Below, piece by piece: positions 30,201 to 40,597 of a stretch of DNA of 64,000 nt; within the stretch, counting starts at the first letter, position 1; each line of letters begins with the position of its first letter. A model generated the notes under the pieces. The model did no database searches and was not told the DNA's origin. It saw nothing but the letters and a program-made list of their open reading frames with translations. The position numbers and the translations under genes are program-made. This DNA comes from Petroclostridium xylanilyticum. Lineage in GTDB: Bacteria; Bacillota; Clostridia; SK-Y3. The stretch is from the NCBI RefSeq assembly GCF_002252565.1, contig NZ_NPML01000013.1, forward strand, positions 355,523 to 419,522. The letters run 5' to 3'.

Positions 30201-31358
30201 TCAGGTATTTTGTATAAAATCACTAACTTTTACATCTGTTAAATTAAATTTATACAAAATTGCTTGCACAATTCTATAGGAAGCCTGTCCATCTCCATAG
30301 GGATTTACTGCTTTAGCCATCTTATTATACTCATTTTCATTCTCTATAAGACTGGACGCCATCCTGACGATTGTATCCTTATCCACCCCTGCAATTTTAA
30401 CTGTTCCGGCTTGCACTGCTTCAGGACGCTCGGTTTCATTCCGCAGTACCAGCACCGGTTTTCCTAAAGAGGGTGCTTCTTCCTGCAATCCTCCCGAATC
30501 GGTAAGCACCATATAACATTGGTTCATGGCATTATGTAGTTCCTGTACATTTAAAGGCTCAATCAGGTGTACCCGGGGTAGACCTCCCAAAATCCCGAAG
30601 GCAGTCTCTCGTACTGCAGGATTGAGATGTACTGGGTAAACAATCTCTACATCTCCATATAAATAAACTAATTCCTTGAGAGCTTCACATATGTTTCGAA
30701 GAGGTTCTCCTAAATTCTCTCTTCTATGTGCTGTTACCAGAATTACTTTACGTTTTTGATAGTCAAGACTTCTCAGTACTTCTGACTCAAACTGATAGTC
30801 CTTTCTAACTGTAGTTTTCAATGCATCTATTACAGTGTTTCCAGTTACAAATATTGTATCCTCTTTTATATTCTCATTTATTAAATTTTTCTTATTTGTA
30901 ATAGTGGGTGCAAAATGAAGGTCGGCGATTGCTCCGGTAAGTTTTCTGTTCATTTCTTCAGGATAGGGAAAATATTTGTCAAAGGTCCTGAGTCCCGCTT
31001 CTACATGCCCAACCTTAACTTTATTATAGAAAGCAGCAAGACTGCCTGCAAAAGTTGTAGTGGTATCCCCATGAACAAGTACAATATCAGGCTGAACTTT
31101 TCTAATAACCTCATCCAGACCTTCCAGAGCCCTTGTGGTAATTCCAATTAAAGATTGCCTCTGCTGCATGATATCTAAATCGTAATCCGGCTGTATCTCA
31201 AATATATCCAATACCTGATCAAGCATTTCCCTATGCTGCGCAGTAACACATACGATAGATCTTATCTGTTGGCACCTTTCCAATTCTTTTACCAGTGGTG
31301 CCATTTTAATGGCTTCCGGCCTGGTACCAAAAATAGTCATTACTTTAATTTGCCGCAT
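30201..31358 (-). CDS. wecB: UDP-N-acetylglucosamine 2-epimerase (non-hydrolysing)
   Basis: This enzyme interconverts UDP-GlcNAc and UDP-ManNAc for wall teichoic acid or capsule linkage units. Of about 385 residues, the recognisable parts are TIFGTRPEAIKMAPLV, VHGDTTTTFAGSLAAFY, VGHVEAGLRTFDKYFPYPEEMNR, VTAHRRENLG and LTDSGGLQEEAPSLGKPVLVLRNETERPEA. GGAG stands 7 bases before the second ATG (31358); the first is only 2 bases away. The upstream neighbour is a WecA/TagO-type transferase, so both probably serve the first steps of an envelope polymer. mnaA is an alternative name. Confidence 0.93.
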   Translation of the reverse strand: MRQIKVMTIFGTRPEAIKMAPLVKELERCQQIRSIVCVTAQHREMLDQVLDIFEIQPDYDLDIMQQRQSLIGITTRALEGLDEVIRKVQPDIVLVHGDTTTTFAGSLAAFYNKVKVGHVEAGLRTFDKYFPYPEEMNRKLTGAIADLHFAPTITNKKNLINENIKEDTIFVTGNTVIDALKTTVRKDYQFESEVLRSLDYQKRKVILVTAHRRENLGEPLRNICEALKELVYLYGDVEIVYPVHLNPAVRETAFGILGGLPRVHLIEPLNVQELHNAMNQCYMVLTDSGGLQEEAPSLGKPVLVLRNETERPEAVQAGTVKIAGVDKDTIVRMASSLIENENEYNKMAKAVNPYGDGQASYRIVQAILYKFNLTDVKVSDFIQNT

Positions 31359-31381
31359 TTGCATACTCCTTTCAATAATAG

Positions 31382-31588
31382 TTCGGAGCTCGGAGTTTGG
31401 AGAAATTTATTCTTATAATTTTAAAAACTTGATTTCTCCATTTCCGAATTACTCTATTCTTAGTTTTCTCTCCGCACTATTTACAGTATAAACAAAGATT
31501 AAAATTAGTTCAAGGTATGGCAATGATATTTAAAGCTGCAAAAATATTTCACATAAAATCACTGTGAACTCAGCCTCCAAACTCCGGG
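31382..31588. repeat. TTCGGAG-family heptamer units, inverted pair
   Basis: Three 7-base units at 31382-31402 (TTCGGAG, CTCGGAG, TTTGGAG) and two inverted units at 31575-31588 (CTCCAAA, CTCCGGG) flank about 170 bases of A/T-rich non-coding sequence. It lies between wecB and the upstream transferase gene; nothing else was identified in the gap except a terminator. Confidence 0.6.
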
Positions 31589-31599
31589 CTAAAATAAAA

Positions 31600-31634
31600 G
31601 CCACAGTACAGATATAAAATCTGCAACCTGTGAC
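31600..31634 (-). terminator. Intrinsic terminator after the WecA/TagO-type gene
   Basis: On the minus strand an imperfect stem (GTCACAG...CTGTGGC with GCAGAT/ATCTG inside) is followed by TTTTATTTT. It begins about 24 bases after the stop codon. Confidence 0.7.
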
Positions 31635-31657
31635 CGTAAATACGTTTCTATTACTCT

Positions 31658-32737
31658 TTACTCTTGTGTAGACTCATTATCGCCAGATTTAGCTAGTTCA
31701 CTTATCGGAGTATACATGTATTTTGCACCTGCTACTACAAAAACTAACACTGAAAGAATAAGTATCATAGCACTTAATGCTCCACTTCCTGCCAAAACAA
31801 CCGCACTTAGCCCCAAAATACCGCTTATGGTATAAAGTATCATAACTGTTTGTTTTTGGCTAAACCCCATATCAATCAGACGATGGTGAAGATGTCCTCT
31901 ATCCGCTTCCATAATCGACTTGCCACTTAGCAGCCTTCTAAGTATTGCATATCCTGTATCAAATATGGGCAGGCCCAGAATAAGCAGCGGTACAGCAAAG
32001 GTTATAACCGCATAACCTTTAAACAATCCTTGTATCGAAACCGTTGCAAGTATAAATCCTAGAAAAGTGGCCCCTGTATCTCCCATAAATATTTTTGCCG
32101 GATTAAAATTATAGGGTAGGAAACCAAGGCATGAACCTGCCAGCGCTGCAGTTAATATTGCAACAGAGGATTCACTCGCTAAAAGTGAAATAAACAGGAG
32201 TGAAATGGAAGCTATTGAAGAAATCCCCGCCGCCAGGCCGTCCAACCCATCAATAAGGTTGACTGCATTGGTTATACCTACTATCCACATAACAGTGACA
32301 GGAAGAGCAAAGTACCCTAGAGGAATTGTTGGCTGACTGCTAAATATATTAGGATTTGTTAAAAATTCTATTTTTACCCCATAAAAAGCAACGATTAATG
32401 CAGCTGCTATCTGTATTACCAGTTTAAGTCGAGCTTTTAATTGATATACATCATCGATAATCCCCAAAAGGACTATGACCAGAGCTCCCAGGAGTATTCC
32501 CTTCACGCCTGTATCAAATTCAATAAAGCTTAATACGCTCACAATGAATCCATAAAATATAGCTAATCCGCCCAGACGGGGGATCGGCTGCTTATGAACT
32601 CTCCGTTCATCTTTAGGAACATCTATGGCTCCAATCTTATGAGCAATAACTTTGGCTAAGGGCGTGGCAGCAAAAGCAACTAAAAATGAAACAGCAAAAG
32701 ATAGAACCAATAATAAATTCTGGTAACTCAATGTCAT
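31658..32737 (-). CDS. tagO: Undecaprenyl-phosphate GlcNAc-1-phosphate transferase (WecA/TagO/MraY family)
   Basis: An integral-membrane enzyme that attaches a sugar-1-phosphate to undecaprenyl phosphate, starting wall teichoic acid or other surface-polymer assembly. The 359-residue product has about ten or eleven membrane helices and the family motifs: PRLGGLAIF, NAVNLIDGLDGLAAG, FMGDTGATFLGF and the basic HLHHRLIDMGFS loop. The last favours the WecA/TagO branch over MraY. Either the ATG (3 bases after GAGGTG) or the TTG two codons on could start it. It has its own promoter. Confidence 0.9.
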   Translation of the reverse strand: MTLSYQNLLLVLSFAVSFLVAFAATPLAKVIAHKIGAIDVPKDERRVHKQPIPRLGGLAIFYGFIVSVLSFIEFDTGVKGILLGALVIVLLGIIDDVYQLKARLKLVIQIAAALIVAFYGVKIEFLTNPNIFSSQPTIPLGYFALPVTVMWIVGITNAVNLIDGLDGLAAGISSIASISLLFISLLASESSVAILTAALAGSCLGFLPYNFNPAKIFMGDTGATFLGFILATVSIQGLFKGYAVITFAVPLLILGLPIFDTGYAILRRLLSGKSIMEADRGHLHHRLIDMGFSQKQTVMILYTISGILGLSAVVLAGSGALSAMILILSVLVFVVAGAKYMYTPISELAKSGDNESTQE

Positions 32738-32802
32738 ACACCTCTTTATAAAACAAAGGTTTTCAACCTAGGTTTTTCCAAAATTAAACACCACCAGAGA
32801 TA

Positions 32803-32831
32803 ATTGTATATCTAATATAGTCTAATGTCAA
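32803..32831 (-). promoter_or_regulatory. Promoter of the WecA/TagO-type gene
   Basis: Minus-strand TTGACA and TACAAT with a 17-base spacer, about 65 bases upstream of the start codon. Confidence 0.82.
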
Positions 32832-32912
32832 CCAAGTTATTGTAAAAGTTATGTAATTTTAATATTTTATCCTCCCTGCACAGGTGCTTTTTTGATATAC
32901 TTTCCTGTTTCT

Positions 32913-32933
32913 CTCTCCACTGTCCACTCCCCA
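32913..32933. repeat. CTCCCCA-family heptamer repeat upstream of the WecA/TagO-type gene
   Basis: Three tandem 7-base units (CTCTCCA, CTGTCCA, CTCCCCA) in the 277-base gap downstream of trpS. An open frame over this gap (32812-33012) has no homology I recognise and is not called. Confidence 0.7.
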
Positions 32934-33014
32934 CTACTACATTAATTTTCATGTAAAATCTTTTATGAAATATATATATTCTATATATAAAACATAGCAG
33001 TTTGATGTACATTA

Positions 33015-34028
33015 TTAAGCTTTAGGTACAAATCCTACTTTCTTATAAACTTTTCTCAATGTCTTGCTGGATATGCTCAATGCTTTCTCCGCACTGGTCG
33101 TGTAAACTTCTTTTACATAATCCTGATTATTCATCAAGTCTTTATAACGTTCTTGAATTGGTTTTAAACTTTCAATAACTACCTCTGCAACCTCGGTTTT
33201 AAACTGCCCATAACCCTTTCCTGCAAATTTTGCTTCTACATCACTTATCTTTTCCCCTGTCAAGCTGGAATATATACTAAGCAAATTGTTTATACCGTCT
33301 TTACCTTCTGCATACTTTATCTCATTGTCAGAGTCAGTTACAGCACGTTTAATCTTTTTCATGATAACGTCAGGACTGTCTAAAAGCGCGATGTATGCAT
33401 TAGGATTTTCATCCGACTTGGACATTTTCTTGGTAGGCTCCTGCAGGCTCATGATCCTGGCTCCCACTTCAGGGATATATGGCTCAGGCACCTTGAAAGT
33501 TTCCCCATATAAGTTGTTGAAACGTATAGCAATATCCCTCGTCAGCTCCAGGTGCTGCTTTTGATCTCCTCCTACCGGGACAAGGTCTGTTTGATAGAGC
33601 AGAATGTCTGCAGCCATTAACACGGGATAATCAAATAATCCTGCATTAATGTTATCCGCATGCTTGGCGGACTTATCCTTAAACTGGGTCATTCTGCCCA
33701 GTTCTCCCATATATGTATAGCAATTTAAGATCCATGCCAGCTCTGTATGGGTGTGTACATGAGACTGAAAAAATATTAAATTTTCCTTTGGGTCAATTCC
33801 ACAGGCAAGATACTGTACCAAAAATTCCATGCATCTTCTGCGCAGTTCTTTAGGATCTTGACGTACAGTTAAAGAATGCAAATCAACCACAGCAAAACAG
33901 CATCTGTATTCATATTGCAATTTAAGCCAATTCTTTAAAGCCCCTATATAATTTCCCAACGTTAAATGCCCGGAAGGTTGTATACCGCTAAATATAATTT
34001 TTTTCTCTTGTGTTTGTTGGCTTTCCAT
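33015..34028 (-). CDS. trpS: Tryptophan--tRNA ligase
   Basis: TrpRS charges tRNA-Trp with tryptophan. The product of about 337 residues has the class I HIGH-equivalent in [18 protein letters not shown] and the KMSKS loop in [17 protein letters not shown]. The [13 protein letters not shown] segment is typical of bacterial TrpRS. A GTG three codons earlier (34037) could also serve; the ribosome-binding site is weak for both. No T-box leader is visible in the 85-base gap upstream, so tryptophan-responsive control is not apparent here. Confidence 0.96.
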   Translation of the reverse strand: MESQQTQEKKIIFSGIQPSGHLTLGNYIGALKNWLKLQYEYRCCFAVVDLHSLTVRQDPKELRRRCMEFLVQYLACGIDPKENLIFFQSHVHTHTELAWILNCYTYMGELGRMTQFKDKSAKHADNINAGLFDYPVLMAADILLYQTDLVPVGGDQKQHLELTRDIAIRFNNLYGETFKVPEPYIPEVGARIMSLQEPTKKMSKSDENPNAYIALLDSPDVIMKKIKRAVTDSDNEIKYAEGKDGINNLLSIYSSLTGEKISDVEAKFAGKGYGQFKTEVAEVVIESLKPIQERYKDLMNNQDYVKEVYTTSAEKALSISSKTLRKVYKKVGFVPKA

Positions 34029-34116
34029 TGTATTCACTCGCTTTCATTATATAATTCAATGTCCCCAAGTCTCGCCCGCCCTCTTTCGCTGCACAACTCG
34101 ACTTCTTCAATACTGC

Positions 34117-34137
34117 TAATTGTCAATTATCAATTGA
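34117..34137. repeat. AATTGTC-type heptamer repeat at the aminotransferase stop codon
   Basis: AATTGTC, AATTATC, AATTGAT in tandem. The aminotransferase stop codon (34123-34125) and its last codons lie inside the repeat. The same arrangement occurs at the pheA stop (54324-54337). Confidence 0.65.
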
Positions 34138-35313
34138 TTTGAGCACTTCTCCCAACGTCTTTATTCCCTGCTCAATCTTTTCTTCTGTCATGGTAGAATA
34201 ATTTAACCTGAAGGAACTGCAGGGTTTTTCCATATCGGCCATAAAAGTATTACCCGGAACAAAGGCTACCTTGTGCTGTACCGATTGTTTCATTATCTCT
34301 ACCGAATCGTATCTATCAGGCAGGGTACACCAGATAAACAGGCCGCCTTCCGGTCTTGTGTATTCACAGTAATCCGGAAAATATTTATCCATGCATTCAA
34401 GCATAAAGCCACATTTTTTTCCGTATAGTGCCCTTATTTTCTTTATATGTTCATCTATACAGTACTTTAATAAATACTGAGTGGCCAGCACCTGGGCAAA
34501 TATGTTAGTATGTACGTCATTTACCTGTTTAACAATGATAACCTTCTGCAGTATGTCTGAACGTGCTACAATCCAGCCTAATCTTAAACCGGGAGAAAGT
34601 ATCTTTGAAAAAGAACCAACATAGATTACCCGGCCATCCTGATCCATGGATTTAATGGTTGGCACATCTTGGCCCTTAAATCTCAGATCCCCATAGGGAT
34701 TGTCTTCGATGATGTAAATGTTATGCTTGCTGGCCATCTCCAGCAGCTTCTGCCTCTTCTCCAGGCTCATCGTGATTCCTGCCGGATTTTGGAATGTAGG
34801 TATGGTATAGATCAGCTTTACATGATTATTAGCCTTTAAAATGTTTTCTACCTGTTCAATACACATACCATCGTTTTCAAGTGTTACCGGGAAAAGCTTT
34901 GCATTATATGCCCTGAAAGCATTAAGAGCCCCGATAAAACTCGGATTTTCACATATAATGCCGTCTCCTTCATTTAAAAAGACTTTTGCAGTAAGGTCTA
35001 TTCCCTGCTGTCCACCACTCATAATTGCAATGTCATCCTCTTTTTTCCCTATACCTGCTTTATCCATTCTTTGCTTTACAATCTCTTTTAACGGACCATA
35101 ACCTTCTGTTACGCTATATTGCAATGCTGTTGTACCGTTGTTTAGCAATACTTCCTGTGCGATTTCTGCAAGTTCCTTTGCTGGAAACATTTCCGGAGCC
35201 GGAAGCCCCCCTGCAAAAGAAATAACATCGGGCTGCTGTATTAGTTTAAATATTTCCCTGATAGCTGAACCCTTTAATCCTTTTACCCTATCGGCGAATA
35301 AATTATCCATCAT
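34123..35313 (-). CDS. PLP-dependent aminotransferase, class I/II (2-aminoadipate/aromatic type)
   Basis: The 396-residue fold-type I enzyme has PLP-site motifs MSGGQQGIDLTAKVFLNEGD, IYTIPTFQNPAGI, EDNPYGDLRF and the Schiff-base lysine in VGSFSKILSPGLRLGW (about residue 235). This subgroup includes LysN-like 2-aminoadipate and broad-range aromatic aminotransferases; substrate cannot be set from sequence. Two adjacent ATGs follow AGGAGTG. Its own promoter and a tandem 12-base repeat lie upstream. The last residues (SIDN) coincide with a heptamer repeat. Confidence 0.88.
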   Translation of the reverse strand: MMDNLFADRVKGLKGSAIREIFKLIQQPDVISFAGGLPAPEMFPAKELAEIAQEVLLNNGTTALQYSVTEGYGPLKEIVKQRMDKAGIGKKEDDIAIMSGGQQGIDLTAKVFLNEGDGIICENPSFIGALNAFRAYNAKLFPVTLENDGMCIEQVENILKANNHVKLIYTIPTFQNPAGITMSLEKRQKLLEMASKHNIYIIEDNPYGDLRFKGQDVPTIKSMDQDGRVIYVGSFSKILSPGLRLGWIVARSDILQKVIIVKQVNDVHTNIFAQVLATQYLLKYCIDEHIKKIRALYGKKCGFMLECMDKYFPDYCEYTRPEGGLFIWCTLPDRYDSVEIMKQSVQHKVAFVPGNTFMADMEKPCSSFRLNYSTMTEEKIEQGIKTLGEVLKSIDN

Positions 35314-35401
35314 TGCCTGTAAACACTCCTTTTTTTGATTAAGAATGAAAAATTAAGAATTTGATTTGAAATTGTCAACTGATTTATATTTCTAAAATTT
35401 T

Positions 35402-35425
35402 ATTTGTCTAATAATTTGTCTAATA
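35402..35425. promoter_or_regulatory. Tandem 12-base direct repeat in the aminotransferase leader
   Basis: ATTTGTCTAATA occurs twice head to tail, between the predicted promoter and the aminotransferase start. It could be an operator for a regulator binding in tandem; no known consensus was recognised. Confidence 0.4.
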
Positions 35426-35477
35426 ATTATACTAACATATATAAACAAATCTCATACATAATATTTTTATTTTAGAA

Positions 35478-35507
35478 ATCTTATCATAATTTTGCATGCA
35501 CTGTCAA
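35478..35507 (-). promoter_or_regulatory. Promoter of the aminotransferase gene
   Basis: Minus-strand TTGACA and TAAGAT separated by 18 bases. This implies a leader of about 155 bases that includes the tandem 12-base repeat. Confidence 0.7.
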
Positions 35508-35533
35508 CGACATAGTCATTTCATTTCTCTACC

Positions 35534-35562
35534 TTGACAATAATTTTTCATAATTATATTAT
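35534..35562 (+). promoter_or_regulatory. Promoter of gltX
   Basis: TTGACA and TATTAT with a 17-base spacer, about 120 bases before the gltX start. Its -35 is about 30 bases from that of the divergent aminotransferase promoter. Confidence 0.7.
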
Positions 35563-35679
35563 ATAATAACAGGTAATTTGTTAAAAACCGCTAAGATAGT
35601 AATGAAATCGGTAATTTTATAGCTCTTAATTTTTATATTGTTAGTTCTTTAATTAAATATAACATTGGAGGATGGTCCT

Positions 35680-37140
35680 ATGTCTAATTCACAGGTACGC
35701 ACCCGTTTTGCTCCCAGTCCAACAGGATATATGCATGTAGGGAACCTTAGAACCGCGCTATATGCTTACTTGCTGGCAAAAAGTCATAATGGCAAATTTA
35801 TTTTAAGAATTGAAGATACAGATCAGGAAAGATATGTAGAAGGCGCTATTGACGTGATATACAAGACCCTTGCGGAAACAGGATTAAAACACGATGAAGG
35901 CCCTGATATCGGTGGAGATTATGGCCCGTATATTCAAAGTGAAAGAAAACACATCTATAAAGAGTATGCTGAAAAATTAGTTGAATTGGGTGGAGCCTAT
36001 TACTGTTTCTGTGATAAAGAAAGATTGGAACAATTAAGGCAGCAGCAGGAAGCTGCAAACGTAGCCCATAAATACGACGGATATTGCAGCCGTCTCTCAA
36101 AAGAGGAAATTGAAGCTAGGCTAAAAAGCGGCATTCCTTATGTAATAAGGCAGAAAATCCCCAATGATGGCGTGACTACATTCAAGGACGAAGTATTTGG
36201 AACCATCAGTGTTGAAAATAGTACACTTGATGACAATATCCTTTTAAAATCTGATGGTTTACCCACCTATAATTTTGCAAATGTGGTCGATGACCATTTA
36301 ATGGGAATTACACATGTAATAAGAGGCAGCGAGTATCTTTCCTCTACTCCAAAGTATAATTTGCTATATGAAGCTTTCGGGTGGGAAATACCTACTTATA
36401 TTCATTGTCCCCCCGTCATGAAGTCGGCGACTAAAAAACTCAGTAAACGTGAAGGTGATGCTTCTTACGAAGATTTTATTGCCAAGGGTTATCTAAAAGA
36501 AGCGATCTTAAATTACATTGCACTATTGGGCTGGAGCCCGGGGGATGACCGGGAAATTTTTACGCTGGAAGAACTGGTTGAAGCTTTTGATATTAAAGGC
36601 ATCAGTAAATCACCTGCGATTTTTGACATTCAAAAACTGGATTGGCTAAATGGAGAATATATTAGAAAATTGTCTTTAGACGAATTCCATGAAAAAGCAT
36701 TGCCTTATTATAAAAAAGCTATTTCCAATCCTAACATTGATTTATATAAGATAAGCAAGCTCCTTCATACTAGGACGGTAAAATTTTCAGATATTCCGGC
36801 CATGCTTGATTTTATTGATGTACTTCCCGAGTATGGTCCTGAACTTTACATTCACAAAAAAATGAAAACTAACCCCGAGAATTCACTGGAAAATCTTAAG
36901 GCTGCCCTACCGGTCCTTGAAGAGCTTGATAATTGGACAGAAGAGAGTCTGCACAATACACTCTTTTCTCTCATCGAAAAATTAGGTGTAAAAAACGGGC
37001 AGGTACTCTGGCCAATACGTGTTGCGCTGTCAGGAAAGGAGTCTACTCCCGGCGGCGGCATCGAACTGGCGGATCTGTTAGGAAAAGAAGAAAGTATAAA
37101 AAGAATAAAGAAGGGTATAGAATTACTGGAAATTAAGTAA
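35680..37140 (+). CDS. gltX: Glutamate--tRNA ligase
   Basis: GluRS charges tRNA-Glu, and in non-discriminating forms also tRNA-Gln. The 486-residue class I enzyme has [20 protein letters not shown] (HIGH-equivalent near 19-22), the zinc/editing-region segment, and [15 protein letters not shown] (KMSKS-equivalent near 250). The ATG at 35680 follows GGAGG; a TTG frame 15 bases earlier overlaps that site. The presence of a glnS gene just downstream suggests that this GluRS need not mischarge tRNA-Gln. The gene ends at a 110-base heptamer hairpin. Confidence 0.96.
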   Translation: MSNSQVRTRFAPSPTGYMHVGNLRTALYAYLLAKSHNGKFILRIEDTDQERYVEGAIDVIYKTLAETGLKHDEGPDIGGDYGPYIQSERKHIYKEYAEKLVELGGAYYCFCDKERLEQLRQQQEAANVAHKYDGYCSRLSKEEIEARLKSGIPYVIRQKIPNDGVTTFKDEVFGTISVENSTLDDNILLKSDGLPTYNFANVVDDHLMGITHVIRGSEYLSSTPKYNLLYEAFGWEIPTYIHCPPVMKSATKKLSKREGDASYEDFIAKGYLKEAILNYIALLGWSPGDDREIFTLEELVEAFDIKGISKSPAIFDIQKLDWLNGEYIRKLSLDEFHEKALPYYKKAISNPNIDLYKISKLLHTRTVKFSDIPAMLDFIDVLPEYGPELYIHKKMKTNPENSLENLKAALPVLEELDNWTEESLHNTLFSLIEKLGVKNGQVLWPIRVALSGKESTPGGGIELADLLGKEESIKRIKKGIELLEIK

Positions 37141-37144
37141 TATA

Positions 37145-37254
37145 TATTTACTGATAATGATTTTACATGGCAGATAAAGTAAATAGATTCACGGTTCACA
37201 GTAAAAGCTATTAAATCGTTTACTACTGTGAACTGTGAACCGTGAACTATATAG
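37145..37254. repeat. 110-base GTTCACG-family hairpin element, copy downstream of gltX
   Basis: Starts 4 bases after the gltX stop with a conserved lead (ATAATGATTTTACATGGCAG), then ATTCACG and GTTCACA units (37187-37200), a loop, and TGTGAAC, TGTGAAC, CGTGAAC units (37227-37247) with a closing TATATAG. An inverted copy of equal length, differing at about eight positions, lies at 53730-53839. The rest of the gap to glnS (37255-37410) holds nothing I can identify. Confidence 0.9.
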
Positions 37255-37410
37255 AATTAACAACTTAGAATTGATAATTATAAAAATTATCGTTCAAACA
37301 GTGCGCCTGCTGCTCTTACACTGCGCCAAGAAGTTCTAATATCTCTTCACAATGCGGGTTCAACAATTGTGCACCTTTGCCCGCAGTTTTTGGATACGAC
37401 TATTTTTTGT

Positions 37411-39114
37411 TTATTCTGGCTTATATGAACTCTTTAACGATACAATTCGATTAAATACCAGCTTATCTCCGGCAGTATCTTTTGTATCTATACAAAAATA
37501 TCCTTGTCTTACAAACTGGAACCTGCTTCCCGGTTTAAACTCGGCTAAAGCCGGCTCTACATAACTTTCTAATATTTCTAAGGATTTAGGATTCAAATTC
37601 ATCCCGTCCATGGCGATACTGTCCACTTCTCCAGCCTGGTCTTCTTCCAGGAAGAGATGGTCATACAGTCTTACTTCCGCCTTAACAGCATGGGCAGCAG
37701 AAACCCAGTGCAGTGTACCTTTAACCTTCCTTTCAGTAAAGCCGCTTCCGCTTTTTGTCTGAGGATCATAGGTACAGTGAAGCTCAATGATCTCCCCTGT
37801 TTTTTCATCTTTTATAACTTCTTGGCATTTAATAAAATATGCATTCTTCAATCGCACCTCATTGCCCGGTGACAGGCGGAAAAACTTTTTGGGAGGGTTT
37901 TCCATAAAATCATCCTGTTCAATGTAAATTACCCGTGAAAATGGAACCTTTCTGTACCCCATTTCAGGATTTTCCTGGTTATTTTCCACTTCCAGGTATT
38001 CCACCTGACCTTCAGGATAATTTGTAATAACAACTTTTAGTGGCCTTAGTACTGCCATCATACGGGGTTCTTTCAGCTTTAAATCCTCTCTGATGCAATG
38101 TTCCAGCAAGGCAATGTCTACTGTACTTATCCTTTTTGCTACGCCTATGCGTTCACAAAAATCCCTGATGGCTTCCGGCGTATAACCACGCCTTCTCAAA
38201 CCGGAGATAGTCGGCATCCGAGGGTCATCCCAACCATCTACATAGCCCTCTTCCACCAGCTTTCTCAATTTTCTTTTGCTCATCACGGTATTGGTAAGTT
38301 CCAACCTTGCAAATTCAATCTGTTTTGGAGGGTTAGGAAATCCCAGTTCCTTCAAAACCCAATCATATAACGGACGGTGGTCCTCAAATTCCAAGGTACA
38401 AATGGAATGAGTAATACCTTCTATGGCGTCAGATATAGGATGCGCATAATCATACATGGGATAAATGCACCATTGATCGCCGGTCCTATGGTGTGTTGCA
38501 TGGGATATACGGTACAGAACCGGGTCACGCATATTAAGATTAGGAGAAGCCATGTCTATTTTAGCTCTTAATACACGGGCACCATCGGGAAATTCTCCAT
38601 CCCTCATTCTCTTAAACAAATCCAGGTTTTCTTCAACCGAACGATTGCGGTAGGGGCTTTCTTTTCCCGGTTCAGTCAATGTCCCACGGTATTCTCTTAT
38701 CTCATCCGGACTTAAATCGCAAACATATGCCTTACCTTTTTTTATCAATTCAATAGCATAGTCGTATAATTTTTCAAAATAGTCGGAAGCATAATACATG
38801 CGGTCTTCCCAATCAAATCCCAGCCACTTTACATCTCTTTGAATGGATTCTATGTACTCTATGTCTTCCTTTACAGGGTTGGTATCATCAAATCTGAGAT
38901 TGCAAAGGCCGTTGTACTTTTTTGCAGTCCCAAAATTAAGGCAAATAGACTTTGCGTGTCCTATGTGAAGATATCCATTAGGTTCGGGTGGAAATCGAGT
39001 ATGCACTCTATTGCCATACGTACCTTCTTCTAAATCTTTATCAATAATATTGTGAATAAAATTAGTTGGTAAGCTTGAATTATTTATTTCATTTTCCACG
39101 TTATTGTTACCCAT
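37411..39114 (-). CDS. glnS: Glutamine--tRNA ligase
   Basis: GlnRS charges tRNA-Gln directly. The 567-residue protein is full length: [24 protein letters not shown] (HIGH at 50-53), RFDDTNP, the KMSKS-equivalent VMSKRK near 275, and the C-terminal anticodon-binding beta-barrels (about 340-560). Many Firmicutes lack glnS and use GatCAB transamidation; clostridial copies are usually thought to be acquired from other bacteria. It converges with gltX, leaving the two Glx synthetases side by side. A 17-base-spaced promoter lies upstream. Confidence 0.96.
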   Translation of the reverse strand: MGNNNVENEINNSSLPTNFIHNIIDKDLEEGTYGNRVHTRFPPEPNGYLHIGHAKSICLNFGTAKKYNGLCNLRFDDTNPVKEDIEYIESIQRDVKWLGFDWEDRMYYASDYFEKLYDYAIELIKKGKAYVCDLSPDEIREYRGTLTEPGKESPYRNRSVEENLDLFKRMRDGEFPDGARVLRAKIDMASPNLNMRDPVLYRISHATHHRTGDQWCIYPMYDYAHPISDAIEGITHSICTLEFEDHRPLYDWVLKELGFPNPPKQIEFARLELTNTVMSKRKLRKLVEEGYVDGWDDPRMPTISGLRRRGYTPEAIRDFCERIGVAKRISTVDIALLEHCIREDLKLKEPRMMAVLRPLKVVITNYPEGQVEYLEVENNQENPEMGYRKVPFSRVIYIEQDDFMENPPKKFFRLSPGNEVRLKNAYFIKCQEVIKDEKTGEIIELHCTYDPQTKSGSGFTERKVKGTLHWVSAAHAVKAEVRLYDHLFLEEDQAGEVDSIAMDGMNLNPKSLEILESYVEPALAEFKPGSRFQFVRQGYFCIDTKDTAGDKLVFNRIVSLKSSYKPE

Positions 39115-39151
39115 CTTTCACTTCCCCTTGTTTCTCTATATTATTCTTATT

Positions 39152-39180
39152 ATTATACCACTTACATTATTAACTAACAA
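39152..39180 (-). promoter_or_regulatory. Promoter of glnS
   Basis: Minus-strand TTGTTA and TATAAT, 17-base spacer, about 40 bases before the glnS start. Confidence 0.65.
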
Positions 39181-39222
39181 TTATATTTTTAAACCGATCC
39201 CTTTATAATGTTTAGTCTGTTC

Positions 39223-39711
39223 TTAATATCCGGCTTGCCCTGTGAGCGAATCATCATTGTCAACCCATTCCTTTACTTCAATTTCTCTATAACTATTTTT
39301 TGTATCTCTTACTATCACCTTTTCAATCCCTGCATTGATGATCATCCTTTTACACATTGCACACGAACTGGCATTTGGTACCAGTTCTCCAGTTTTTGCA
39401 TCTTTTCCGACAAGATACAGCACAGCTCCTATCATATCTCTTCTGGATGCACTTATGATACAATTTGCTTCAGAATGTACCGACCGACACAGTTCATACC
39501 GCTCCCCTCTTGGCACATTTAATTGTTCCCTCATACAAAAGCCAAGATCGCTGCAATTTTTTCTTCCCCTCGGTGCGCCTGTATATCCGGTAGAAATAAT
39601 CTCATCATTCTTTACAATGATTGCACCATAATTTCTTCTCAGGCAAGTACCTCTTTCAAGAACAGTTTCAGCAATATCAAGATAATAATTGTGCTTATCT
39701 CTTCTTTGCAT
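39223..39711 (-). CDS. comEB: dCMP deaminase / ComEB-type zinc deaminase
   Basis: This family deaminates dCMP to dUMP, feeding dTMP synthesis; in Bacillus the gene (comEB) lies in a competence operon but is not itself needed for DNA uptake. The 162-residue product has the zinc site HSEANC (catalytic Glu) and SSCAMCKRM (two zinc cysteines), plus extra cysteines at the N-terminal half as in phage T4-type dCMP deaminases. GGGGG lies 8 bases before the ATG at 39711; the longer frame has no better site. No comEA or comEC is nearby. Confidence 0.9.
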   Translation of the reverse strand: MQRRDKHNYYLDIAETVLERGTCLRRNYGAIIVKNDEIISTGYTGAPRGRKNCSDLGFCMREQLNVPRGERYELCRSVHSEANCIISASRRDMIGAVLYLVGKDAKTGELVPNASSCAMCKRMIINAGIEKVIVRDTKNSYREIEVKEWVDNDDSLTGQAGY

Positions 39712-39751
39712 AATTTTAACCCCCGTGTTTCTCATTTCTATAAATTAAAAA

Positions 39752-39837
39752 AGATTGAGATTTAGATTAAGATTAAGTAATTAGTTCATCAGCCTAATAT
39801 TATAACTCAATCTCAATCTTAATCTCAATCTCAAATG
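39752..39837. repeat. Hexamer-unit inverted repeat (GATTGA/TCTCAA) upstream of comEB
   Basis: Tandem 6-base units GATTGA, GATTTA, GATTAA, GATTAA face TCTCAA-type units (39798-39830) across a 30-base loop. Of the repeats in this window it is the one with a 6- rather than 7-base period. Confidence 0.65.
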
Positions 39838-39933
39838 AGTGCATTTAATTTATTTGAAGAGTATTATTAACAGGCTCTAAGCTATTCCGCAACGTTCTTT
39901 CCATAATATTCTTCAAATATAAAATATGCACCC
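39838..39933. repeat. Imperfect hairpin with dispersed 38-base repeat ending AATGCACCC, copy 2
   Basis: The right arm (39896-39933) matches 19753-19790; the left arm is its imperfect inverse. A related half-site overlaps the end of tsaB near 41130-41160. It lies between upp and comEB. Confidence 0.55.
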
Positions 39934-39941
39934 ATCTCAAA

Positions 39942-40574
<633 letters not shown>

Positions 40575-40597
40575 TTAATATTCCCCTTTGCAATACG

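Larger units (their letters stand above)
35314..35679. other. Divergent intergenic region aminotransferase-gltX
   Basis: This 366-base A/T-rich gap contains back-to-back promoters for both genes and the 12-base tandem repeat. No T-box leader, small gene or hairpin repeat was identified before gltX. Confidence 0.7.

Noticed and set aside
32812..33012. Minus-strand open frame of 66 codons between trpS and the WecA/TagO-type gene
   Set aside because: It spans the promoter and a heptamer repeat, so coding is unlikely.
33015..39114. T-box leaders before trpS, gltX or glnS
   Set aside because: The upstream gaps lack the T-box core sequence and the antiterminator/terminator layout.
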